Assembly (NCBI GenBank): GCA_017472105.1
Contig: JAFUQY010000191.1
Span: 1 to 14,387 of the forward strand
Length of the DNA stretch: 14,387 nt
Direction of reading: 5' to 3'
Origin: Clostridia bacterium
GTDB lineage: Bacteria > Bacillota_A > Clostridia > Oscillospirales > CAG-272
Shown here piece by piece: positions 1 through 5,979 of this stretch; position 1 is the stretch's first letter, and each line of letters opens with the position of its first letter. Both the position numbers and the translations under genes were made by a program. Under the pieces are notes generated by a model. It ran no database searches. It was not told the origin of the DNA and was given only the letters and a program-made list of their open reading frames with translations.

Positions 1-669
1 GTGGAACCCAACGTGGAATTCTGCAAGAACAACGAAATCGTCTTCATCGACTGCACCAGAATCGGCGGCGTTCCCGGTGTGTTCTGGTGGCGTGACAAGG
101 ATCTCTCCGGCGGTCAGGCAGTGGAACAGACCATTCACCAGTTCGACATCATCCGCTACGTATTCGGCGAACCCGAAGAAGTTTGCTCCTACGCTACCCG
201 CGGCTTCGTCAAGGAATGGGACAACTACAACACCGACGACTGCTCCGTTACCATCGTGAAGTTCAAGAACGGCACCATCGGCACCATTTCCACCGGCGAC
301 TACGCAACCTCCGGCAACAGCTTCGACTCCAAGATCATCTTCTCCGGCCGTGACAAGAGAGCGGAACTGAAGATTCTCGGCACCTTCGAAGTATTCGGCG
401 AAGCACCGGCTGCTCCCAAGGAAGGTGAAGGCGGATTCGTCATCAAGGGCGACGGTGCTCTCGGTGCGGCAAGCAAGGACACCACCCTCTACCGTCAAGA
501 CGGCGACGCGGGCATCCTCTGCGACCGTACCTTCATTGAAGCGGTCATCTCCGGCGACGGTTCCAAGATCCGTTCCTCCTACCGCGACGCGTTCAAGTCC
601 GTATCCTTCACCATGGCGTGCAACGAATCCATGGCAACCGGCAAGCCCGTCAAGGTTGAACTGGAATAA
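1..669 (+). CDS. Gfo/Idh/MocA family oxidoreductase, C-terminal part (5' end outside window)
   Basis: The reading frame is open from the first base, so the N-terminal Rossmann NAD(P)-binding domain lies upstream of the window; the GTG at position 1 is an internal valine codon, not a convincing start. The visible 222 residues match the C-terminal substrate-binding alpha/beta domain of this family. It contains the signature D-L-S-G-G at residues 34-38 followed by E-Q-x-x-H-x-x-D at 42-49, with H46 in the position usually used for substrate binding or catalysis, then a beta-sheet scaffold with F-x-N-G-T-I-G-T. Family members oxidise or reduce sugars, inositols and related polyols with NAD(P)H in the cytoplasm. 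The substrate cannot be read from this part. Codon use is strongly biased (lysine almost always AAG), as in the binding protein and nahK, suggesting high expression. It ends at a strong terminator, so it is the last gene of its transcript. Confidence 0.88.
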   Translation: MEPNVEFCKNNEIVFIDCTRIGGVPGVFWWRDKDLSGGQAVEQTIHQFDIIRYVFGEPEEVCSYATRGFVKEWDNYNTDDCSVTIVKFKNGTIGTISTGDYATSGNSFDSKIIFSGRDKRAELKILGTFEVFGEAPAAPKEGEGGFVIKGDGALGAASKDTTLYRQDGDAGILCDRTFIEAVISGDGSKIRSSYRDAFKSVSFTMACNESMATGKPVKVELE

Positions 670-691
670 TTCCGTTTTCATAAGCAAAAAA

Positions 692-727
692 AGAAGATCG
701 TCTCACAGCCGAGGCGGTCTTCTTTTT
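692..727 (+). terminator. Rho-independent terminator after the Gfo/Idh/MocA gene
   Basis: A 12-bp stem is formed by 692-703 and 712-723 (two G-T wobble pairs), with an 8-nt loop and a T-run at 723-727. It starts 23 nt after the stop codon at 669. The A-rich stretch before the stem can extend the pairing with the T-run, but the next gene on the other strand is far away, so it most likely serves only the + strand. Confidence 0.85.
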
Positions 728-836
728 GATCCGGGATGCATATGTTGATTGTGCAAAACTTTTTGCGTATATCAGTGCAATTTTGTTCAACTATCATGAA
801 TGTAAACCAATCTGTACCTTTGTTGCCGCCCTTCTA

Positions 837-865
837 TTGACATTGCGTTCAAAAAATGCTATAAT
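837..865 (+). promoter_or_regulatory. Consensus sigma-A promoter for the solute-binding lipoprotein
   Basis: TTGACA at 837-842 and TATAAT at 860-865 are separated by exactly 17 nt, a perfect match to the vegetative consensus. Transcription would start near 872, leaving a leader of about 108 nt before the ATG at 980. The interval 670-979 holds no gene: it contains the upstream terminator, this promoter, a palindrome GCAAAA-CT-TTTTGC at 753-766, a repeated GTGCAA at 751 and 775, and a short inverted repeat ATTTG-5 nt-CAAAT at 886-900 in the leader. The last three may be regulator sites but are weak. Confidence 0.88.
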
Positions 866-979
866 TCAGTCGTATAATTATGTCCATTTGACATGCAAAT
901 CCCGACGTCTGCGCATTGCAGCCAAGGTACGCATTTGTTAACGGACAATATCTTTGCAATTCATACCGGAGGTACAGTT

Positions 980-2479
980 ATGCACAAGAAAATCCTTGCC
1001 GGTGTTCTCGCAATGCTGATGCTTCTCAGCTCCGTATCCTGTGCGGAAAGCGAAAACACCGATGATACCGACGCGAATACCCCCAATGCCGCCGAAACTG
1101 CCGGAACTTCCGCAGGGGACGGCGAAGAAACCGCAGCGGAAACCGAATCGGAGGAAGGCACCCTTCAGTCCGTGATCGATCTCTACGCTGACCGCAACTA
1201 CGACGGATACAGCTTCCGTGTACTCGACCGTTCTCCCGGACACTGGGGCACCGAGGACGTTTACGTGGAAGAAATGACCGGTGAATCCATCAACGACGCC
1301 GTGTTCGAAAGAAACAACCTGCTTGAAACCCACCTGAACGTTAAGGTTGTCGAAACGCAGGCAAGCTCTCCCGTCGGCACTCTCAAGACCTCCGTTGCCG
1401 CACAGACCGACGACTACGACGTTGTCACCGACGGTCTGAGTGTTCTCGCGGGCGTGGTTGTTTCCAACTACCTCTGCGACTACAACACCATTCCCGAGGT
1501 TATCTCCGGCAACACATGGTGGGACCAGGAGCTCATCGAAGGCATGTCCGTTGCGGGCAAGACCTTCATGATGACGGGTGATATTTCCATCATGGACAAC
1601 TACGGTACCTGGTGCATGATGTTCAACAAGGATATCATCAAGGACTATTCCCTCGAAAATCCCTACACCCTCGTGGAAGAAGGCAAGTGGACGCTCGACA
1701 AGCTGGAAGAAATGGCAACCGCAGCTACCGCTGACCTCAACGGTGACGGCGAATGGACCGACGCTGACCAGTACGGCTTCATGTCCGAGGCTTACAACAC
1801 CTACGGTCTGTACATCTGCTTCGGATACAAGCTCACCGAACGCGGCGAAGACGGCATGCCCTACTACGTTTACGACAACGAAGCCAACATCACCGCACTC
1901 GCGAACATCCTCGACGTTCAGTATTCCGAATGCTGCAACATGGGTCTGTATCCCGGACTCTCCCGCGAAAACCACTTCAAGAACGGCGGCGGTCTGTTCT
2001 ACTTTGCGGGCATGATTAACATCACATCCTTCCGTGACAGCGAAACCGACTTCGGTATCATTCCCGCACCCAAGGAAAACGAAGCGCAGGAAGAATACCA
2101 CTCCACATACAGCCCGGAAAATATGACCGCATACTCCATCCCGATCACCACCATCGATTCCGCACGCGTCGGCGATATTCTGGAAGCGATGGCAGGCTTC
2201 TCTGCGTACACCCTGACTCCCGCATACTACGACAAGACCCTCATGGGCAAGTCCGTGCGTGACCAGGAATCCCAGCCCATGATCGAGCTGATTCTCGCGT
2301 CCCGCAGCTTCGACCTCGGCTCCATCTTCAACTGGGGTCAGACCGCATCCACCATCCGCGGCATGGAGGACTCCGGCAAGGTCGCATCCGATCTGAAGAA
2401 GATCTCCAAGATGGCAAACAAGGGTCTGAAAAAGTTCATTGAGGAAATGCAGGCCCTCGACGAGCTCACCGCTGAATAA
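980..2479 (+). CDS. Extracellular solute-binding lipoprotein of an ABC transporter (sugar type)
   Basis: This 499-residue protein is the secreted, membrane-anchored receptor of an ABC importer and probably binds an oligosaccharide. The N-terminus has K3-K4, a hydrophobic stretch and a lipobox-like S-V-S-C with the lipidated cysteine at residue 21. An acidic, Thr/Ala-rich linker (about 22-60) follows, as in many surface binding lipoproteins. The mature domain has the I-N-D-A-V-x-x-R-N segment typical of gut Clostridia family-1 binding proteins. It also has a D-x-N-x-D-G calcium-loop-like motif at 252-263. The ATG at 980 was chosen because GGAGG at 968-972 lies 7 nt before it and the signal peptide begins there; the longer open frame upstream has no ribosome site. 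It has its own promoter and terminator, and no permease or ATPase gene is adjacent, so its partners must be elsewhere. Codon bias is extreme, consistent with abundant expression. Ligand unknown. Confidence 0.9.
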   Translation: MHKKILAGVLAMLMLLSSVSCAESENTDDTDANTPNAAETAGTSAGDGEETAAETESEEGTLQSVIDLYADRNYDGYSFRVLDRSPGHWGTEDVYVEEMTGESINDAVFERNNLLETHLNVKVVETQASSPVGTLKTSVAAQTDDYDVVTDGLSVLAGVVVSNYLCDYNTIPEVISGNTWWDQELIEGMSVAGKTFMMTGDISIMDNYGTWCMMFNKDIIKDYSLENPYTLVEEGKWTLDKLEEMATAATADLNGDGEWTDADQYGFMSEAYNTYGLYICFGYKLTERGEDGMPYYVYDNEANITALANILDVQYSECCNMGLYPGLSRENHFKNGGGLFYFAGMINITSFRDSETDFGIIPAPKENEAQEEYHSTYSPENMTAYSIPITTIDSARVGDILEAMAGFSAYTLTPAYYDKTLMGKSVRDQESQPMIELILASRSFDLGSIFNWGQTASTIRGMEDSGKVASDLKKISKMANKGLKKFIEEMQALDELTAE

Positions 2480-2490
2480 TTCCCGCACTT

Positions 2491-2527
2491 ACAGCATCTT
2501 CCGTCACCCGGAGGGTGCTGTTTTTTT
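2491..2527 (+). terminator. Rho-independent terminator after the binding lipoprotein
   Basis: A 13-bp stem (2491-2503 with 2509-2521, two wobble pairs) closes a 5-nt loop and runs into seven T residues at 2521-2527. It begins 11 nt after the stop codon and confirms that the binding protein is a single-gene transcript. Confidence 0.9.
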
Positions 2528-2536
2528 CGGCTGCCC

Positions 2537-2565
2537 TTGCATTCGGCGGGAGTTTCTGCTATACT
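2537..2565 (+). promoter_or_regulatory. Sigma-A promoter for the kinase and GH-like operon
   Basis: TTGCAT at 2537-2542 and TATACT at 2560-2565 with a 17-nt spacer. It starts 10 nt after the T-run of the preceding terminator, a compact terminator-promoter junction. The predicted start near 2572 leaves a short leader of about 25 nt to the ATG at 2597. Confidence 0.7.
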
Positions 2566-2596
2566 GGAATTACCAGAATCTGCAAAGGAGAAGAGC

Positions 2597-3106
2597 ATGC
2601 ACACACTGATTATTCTGCGGGGCAATTCCGGCAGCGGGAAAACCACCCTTTCCAAAGTATTGCAGGAACATTTCGGTCAGGGCACCATGCGGCTGTCCCA
2701 CGATATGATCCGGATGGAGATTCTGCACACATGGGGCAAGGAAGGCGTCGGTCAATCTCTGCCGCTGATGACAGAGCTTCTGAAATACGGACGCCGTCAC
2801 GCGCAAGTCACCGTTCTGGAAGGAATTCTGCCCGTCTGCGACTACCTTCCGCTGTTTCAGACCGCGCTCGAGGAATACGGCAGCAGAATCTTCGCGTACT
2901 ATTATGATCTTTCCTTTGAAGAAACCCTGCGCAGGCATATGACCAAACCAAACCGCAATGATTTCGGTGAAGAACAGATGCGCCGCTGGTGGCGTGAAAA
3001 GGATCTGATCGGCATCATTCCCGAAACCATATTTACCGAAAACATGTCCCTGCAAAGTGCCGCGGAAACCGTCATCCGTGACGTCTCTGCCGGACAGAAA
3101 ATATGA
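2597..3106 (+). CDS. Small P-loop kinase (AAA_33 / zeta-toxin-like NTPase), substrate unknown
   Basis: A 169-residue cytoplasmic P-loop protein. The Walker A motif G-N-S-G-S-G-K-T-T is at residues 9-17. A S-H-D-M-I-R segment follows, where related kinases place a substrate-binding or catalytic aspartate, then V-L-E-G-I-L, Y-Y-Y-D-L-S-F-E-E-T-L-R-R-H and a lid-like R-R-W-W-R-E-K-D segment. The single compact domain of about 170 residues fits the family of small phosphotransferases that also contains gluconate-kinase-like, chloramphenicol-phosphotransferase-like and zeta-type enzymes. Nothing shows which molecule is phosphorylated, and there is no antitoxin gene beside it, so a toxin role is not supported. 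The ATG at 2597 has AAAGGAG at 2584-2590; an earlier ATG in frame at 2537 overlaps the promoter. The GH-like gene follows after 22 nt with its own ribosome site, so the two are co-transcribed. Confidence 0.8.
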   Translation: MHTLIILRGNSGSGKTTLSKVLQEHFGQGTMRLSHDMIRMEILHTWGKEGVGQSLPLMTELLKYGRRHAQVTVLEGILPVCDYLPLFQTALEEYGSRIFAYYYDLSFEETLRRHMTKPNRNDFGEEQMRRWWREKDLIGIIPETIFTENMSLQSAAETVIRDVSAGQKI

Positions 3107-3128
3107 AAATACAGCAAAGGAGTACACC

Positions 3129-4346
3129 ATGAACACACGTATGGACAGAAGCCGGCTCAACATCGGCGTTTATCATCTCAGAGAATACGCACGGACCGAG
3201 CGGCATGTGAAAGAGCTTCGTGAATGCGGCGTGGATTTTGTCATCTGTCTCAATGACGACAAGCCGACGCTCGATCTCTTCGCAAAATACGGCGTCGGAG
3301 CAATCGTCACGGGAGTTGTTCCCGGCTGGTGGGGCGGTGACGGTCACAATGCAGGCACGATGGCTGAGGTCAATCCGCTCGCAAAGTACGACGAATGCGC
3401 CGCAGCGTTCACCGATCATCCCGCCGTCTGGGGCATTGATATCGGAGACGAGCCGTCCGCACTCGATTTCCCGCACTACGGCAGGGTTTACGACCGCGTG
3501 AATACCCTGTTCCCGAAGCAGTTCCCGTATCTGAATCTCTACCCGAACTACGCGTCCGTTGCCGAAAACAGCGCATCGCAGACCGTGAATCAGCTCGGAA
3601 CTCCGACGTATGCCGAGCACATCGAGCGGTACTGTCAGTGCGTTCCGGCGGACTACCTGTGCTACGACTTCTACCTCTACGCAATCAACGTCCCGAAAGC
3701 GTACGAAAACCTCCGTATCGTTGCCGATGCCTGCCTCAGAACCGGTCGGAGCATGTGGATCGTGCTTCAGGTCAACTCCAACCGCGCGCACAAGTGGATC
3801 ACGGAAAACGGACTCCGCTTCCAGGCATACACCGCGATGGCGTTCGGGGCTGAGAACATCACATGGGCATGCTACACGGCGGGATGGTGGCACAATCAGG
3901 TGCTCGATGAAAACGGCGAAAAGACCGAGCAGTACGACAAGCTGAAGACCGTGAATGCCGAGCTGCACACGATCGGTGAGGAATACATGAAATACCGCCG
4001 GACCTCCACCCATTTCGTCAGCTTTGACGGCACGGACTGGATGAGCGGCGTCGGTCAGGAATCCTCTTCCGCACTTAGTACGGGCGTATTTACAGCCGTC
4101 ACCGCGGACGATCCCGTCGTAATCGGCGAGATGGTATCCCGCAGTGATGACTCCCGCGCACTCATGATCGCATCCGCAGGAGATCCTTACGATCAGAATC
4201 CCGGGGATGTCACCGTCACCTTCCGCTGCTGCGGCAGAAAAATCACCGCAATCGGCGGAAACGGTCTGCTCCCCGTGGAAAACTGTGACGGAAAGTACAA
4301 AGTCACCTTCCCGAAGAACGGCGGCGTGCTGATTACGGCAAGATAA
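3129..4346 (+). CDS. Glycoside-hydrolase-like protein: (beta/alpha)8 barrel with C-terminal beta domain
   Basis: A 405-residue protein without a signal peptide, hence cytoplasmic. Residues about 10-300 read as a clan-A type TIM barrel. The first strand carries N-I-G-V-Y, and W-G-I-D-I-G-D-E-P at 101-109 places E108 where clan-A enzymes keep the acid/base glutamate. Later come Y-D-F-Y, W-I-V-L-Q at 210-214, and the F-G-A-E-N-I-T-W-A-C-Y strand typical of the last barrel strand in GH42-like and related proteins. The final 90 or so residues look like a beta-sandwich accessory domain. In many relatives the nucleophile lies on a late strand; here that strand seems to carry Q214 and I cannot point to a second carboxylate with confidence. 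The ATG at 3129 is preceded by AAAGGAG at 3116-3122. It is the second gene of the kinase operon and ends at a bidirectional terminator. Substrate unknown; it could be a hydrolase of short glycosides or a non-catalytic relative. Confidence 0.72.
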   Translation: MNTRMDRSRLNIGVYHLREYARTERHVKELRECGVDFVICLNDDKPTLDLFAKYGVGAIVTGVVPGWWGGDGHNAGTMAEVNPLAKYDECAAAFTDHPAVWGIDIGDEPSALDFPHYGRVYDRVNTLFPKQFPYLNLYPNYASVAENSASQTVNQLGTPTYAEHIERYCQCVPADYLCYDFYLYAINVPKAYENLRIVADACLRTGRSMWIVLQVNSNRAHKWITENGLRFQAYTAMAFGAENITWACYTAGWWHNQVLDENGEKTEQYDKLKTVNAELHTIGEEYMKYRRTSTHFVSFDGTDWMSGVGQESSSALSTGVFTAVTADDPVVIGEMVSRSDDSRALMIASAGDPYDQNPGDVTVTFRCCGRKITAIGGNGLLPVENCDGKYKVTFPKNGGVLITAR

Positions 4347-4352
4347 ACACAA

Positions 4353-4392
4353 AAAATGCAGAACTGACGCAAAAGAATCAGCTCTGCATTTT
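4353..4392. terminator. Bidirectional terminator between the GH-like and MarR genes
   Basis: The arms 4353-4367 and 4378-4392 pair over 15 positions with one A-C mismatch, around a 10-nt loop. T-rich tracts follow on both strands (TTTTGTTTTTT on +, TTTTTT on -). It lies between converging genes that stop at 4346 and 4407 and can end both transcripts. Confidence 0.88.
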
Positions 4393-4406
4393 GTTTTTTC
4401 GTTTTT

Positions 4407-4847
4407 TCAGGATTCCTCCGTCATTTTCCGGGCGTTTTCGGTGATTTTCTCAATCATCTGCGCGTACACGGCAAGCTCTTCCTCCGTGATGCCCTCGCGG
4501 ATTGCGCCGGAAAACTCCCGCTGACGGGCGAGAATTTCATGCGCCGCGGATTCTGCTTCGTCCGTGAGCTTCAGATGGATGCACCGACGGTCCTTCTGAT
4601 CCTGTGCCCGGGTGATCCAGTTTCTCTCCATCAGGGAATCCACCGCTTTCGAGACGTGGCTCTTGGCGATTTTCCGGAATTCCACAATCGAGCTCGCCGT
4701 ATCGCAGTCGGGATTGTTCACGAGGAACGCGATTACGTCAATCTCCGCGCGGGTGAGGCTGTATTTTTCCTGAATTTCATCCCACATCGCGTCGTATGCC
4801 TTTTTGATGACAAAGACGCTGTGCAGGATCTGTATGGTTCTGTTCAT
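4407..4847 (-). CDS. MarR family transcriptional regulator
   Basis: A 146-residue winged helix-turn-helix protein. The N-terminal helix (5-28) and C-terminal helices (about 97-140) should form the dimerisation domain. Residues 31-80 carry the HTH, with a recognition helix near 63-76 (S-H-V-S-K-A-V-D-S-L), and D86-R87-R88 followed by L-K-L-T-D form the wing typical of MarR proteins. These are cytoplasmic repressors that respond to small aromatic or oxidising ligands. The ATG at 4847 was preferred over one six codons upstream because AGGGGAG (4853-4859) sits 5 nt before it and would be inside the longer version. It follows the flavin reductase gene by 32 nt on the same strand, so the reductase is its most likely target and the pair probably autoregulates. 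Two cysteines, C48 and C89, are present; redox sensing is possible but not shown. Confidence 0.92.
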   Translation of the reverse strand: MNRTIQILHSVFVIKKAYDAMWDEIQEKYSLTRAEIDVIAFLVNNPDCDTASSIVEFRKIAKSHVSKAVDSLMERNWITRAQDQKDRRCIHLKLTDEAESAAHEILARQREFSGAIREGITEEELAVYAQMIEKITENARKMTEES

Positions 4848-4879
4848 GCAATCTCCCCTTTCCATGGGGTTTCATTGTA

Positions 4880-5899
4880 TCATTCGAACTGTGCGCAGCG
4901 GTGCTTCTTCGTCAGATCCATCGGACGGAAACATTTGCAGCAGCCGGTACACATGGATTCGTCCGCGGCGCCGTTTTTCAGCTTCGTCGGGAAATCCGGG
5001 TCGCAGATCAAGGGACGGCTGACGGAGAACGCACACGCACCCGCATCAAGCACATCGAGCATCTGCTGTCGGGTACGGATGCCGCCCACCTCGATCAGGG
5101 GGATTTCCACCTCATCGGCGAGCCGGCGCACGTTGCCGATGAAATACGGGCTGTCGGGATTTCCCGCTCTTGCCGACGACCATCCGGAGATTTCCGCCGC
5201 CTCGATGCCGCATTCCTGTGCGACTCTAAGAGCCGTCACCAGATCGCGGTGGTAGTCTTCCGTGTTGTTCCGGTCGTCGCCGTCGATTTTGAGGAACACC
5301 GGGAAATCATCGCCGCAGGTTTTCTTCACTTCCAGCGCGGCTTCCCGTACGATGCGGAACCGGTTTTCGGCAGATCCGCCGTATGCGTCGGTGCGGTGGT
5401 TGTATTCGGGATAGAAGCACTGGGACAGAAGGTACATGTGAGCACCGTGAAGCATCATACCGTCAAATCCAGCGTCCTTTGCCAGTTTTGCCGCACGACC
5501 GAATGCCCGGATGACACCGCGGATTTCGTCCGTCGTCATGCTGTCGGGTGTGTACACGGGCAAACCGCCGTTGTTCCCTTCCGCCTTCATCCCGCCGTGA
5601 CCGAGCTGCATGATGACGGGTACACCGCCGGATTTCGCAGTTTTCGCAAGCACGGTGCATTCGTCAAGATACTCGTCCGACCACGCCGCGTTCTGCCGCT
5701 TGTTGCTCCGTCCTTCCGGTGAGACACAAGTGTGCGCGGTGATAATCATGCCGAGCGGCTGCTTTGCGAGCTTTTCGTATGCGTCCAGCTCGAACTGCGG
5801 GATGTGCCCGTTTTCGTCCGCGCAGAAGAATTCCGTCGCAGAGCGCACCATCCGTCCGGGCAGGGTGATATGGGGTAATGATACAGGTGAAAAAATCAT
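4880..5899 (-). CDS. Old Yellow Enzyme family NADH:flavin oxidoreductase, single-domain, with C-terminal cysteine cluster
   Basis: A 339-residue FMN-dependent TIM-barrel reductase, expected to reduce activated C=C bonds (enals, enones, dienoyl-type substrates) in the cytoplasm. Family marks in order: Q98-L-G-H-G near the flavin, F-D-G-M-M-L-H-G-A-H at 145-154 with H151 and H154 in the usual substrate-binding positions, N-H-R-T-D-A-Y-G-G-S at 167-176, and V-G-G-I-R at 271-275, the phosphate-binding region. The C-terminus has cysteines 317, 320, 321, 323 and 335, resembling the C-x2-C-x3-C-x11-C iron-sulfur site of 2,4-dienoyl-CoA reductase-like enzymes. The NAD(P)H/FAD domain those large enzymes carry after it is absent, so the electron donor is open. 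I chose the ATG at 5899 because GGGAGG (5905-5910) lies 5 nt before it; the GTG at 5905 would overlap that site. MarR follows after 32 nt. The substrate cannot be inferred. Confidence 0.9.
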   Translation of the reverse strand: MIFSPVSLPHITLPGRMVRSATEFFCADENGHIPQFELDAYEKLAKQPLGMIITAHTCVSPEGRSNKRQNAAWSDEYLDECTVLAKTAKSGGVPVIMQLGHGGMKAEGNNGGLPVYTPDSMTTDEIRGVIRAFGRAAKLAKDAGFDGMMLHGAHMYLLSQCFYPEYNHRTDAYGGSAENRFRIVREAALEVKKTCGDDFPVFLKIDGDDRNNTEDYHRDLVTALRVAQECGIEAAEISGWSSARAGNPDSPYFIGNVRRLADEVEIPLIEVGGIRTRQQMLDVLDAGACAFSVSRPLICDPDFPTKLKNGAADESMCTGCCKCFRPMDLTKKHRCAQFE

Positions 5900-5926
5900 G
5901 TGCACCTCCCATGCGCCGCAAGCGGC

Positions 5927-5952
5927 TGAAAGAATAAAGATGAAAGAATAAA
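5927..5952 (+). repeat. Tandem direct repeat in the reductase leader
   Basis: The 12-mer TGAAAGAATAAA occurs at 5927-5938 and again at 5941-5952, a period of 14 nt. The second copy abuts the -10 element of the reductase-MarR operon, and both copies are in its transcribed leader. Next to it, at 5915-5926, is the perfect palindrome GCCGCAAGCGGC. Either could be an operator; the repeats could also be simple slippage. Confidence 0.6.
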
Positions 5953-5957
5953 TTATA
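5952..5957 (-). promoter_or_regulatory. Probable -10 element of the reductase-MarR operon
   Basis: TATAAT on the minus strand, about 50 nt before the reductase start codon, in an AT-rich stretch. No good -35 hexamer lies 16-18 nt upstream, where the end of the PrsA-like gene sits (it stops at 5980); this suggests an activator-dependent or weak promoter. The direct repeats at 5927-5952 lie immediately downstream. Confidence 0.45.
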
Positions 5958-5979
5958 AATAAGAAAGAAGGACTGCGGT

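Noticed and set aside
1..3. GTG at the first base as the true start of the Gfo/Idh/MocA gene
   Set aside because: The Rossmann domain is missing and the frame is open to the edge, so the gene is cut by the window rather than starting there.
873..878. A second TATAAT downstream of the binding-protein promoter
   Set aside because: No -35 element lies at a workable distance; the TTGACA-17-TATAAT pair at 837-865 explains the start better.
938..2488. A 516-codon minus-strand open frame opposite the binding lipoprotein
   Set aside because: It has no ribosome site or family motif; it is a by-product of the strongly biased codons (few stops antisense) of the real gene.
2597..3106. The P-loop kinase as the toxin of a zeta-type toxin-antitoxin pair
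   Set aside because: No small antitoxin gene precedes it; the preceding element is a promoter right after a terminator, and the partner gene is a GH-like protein.
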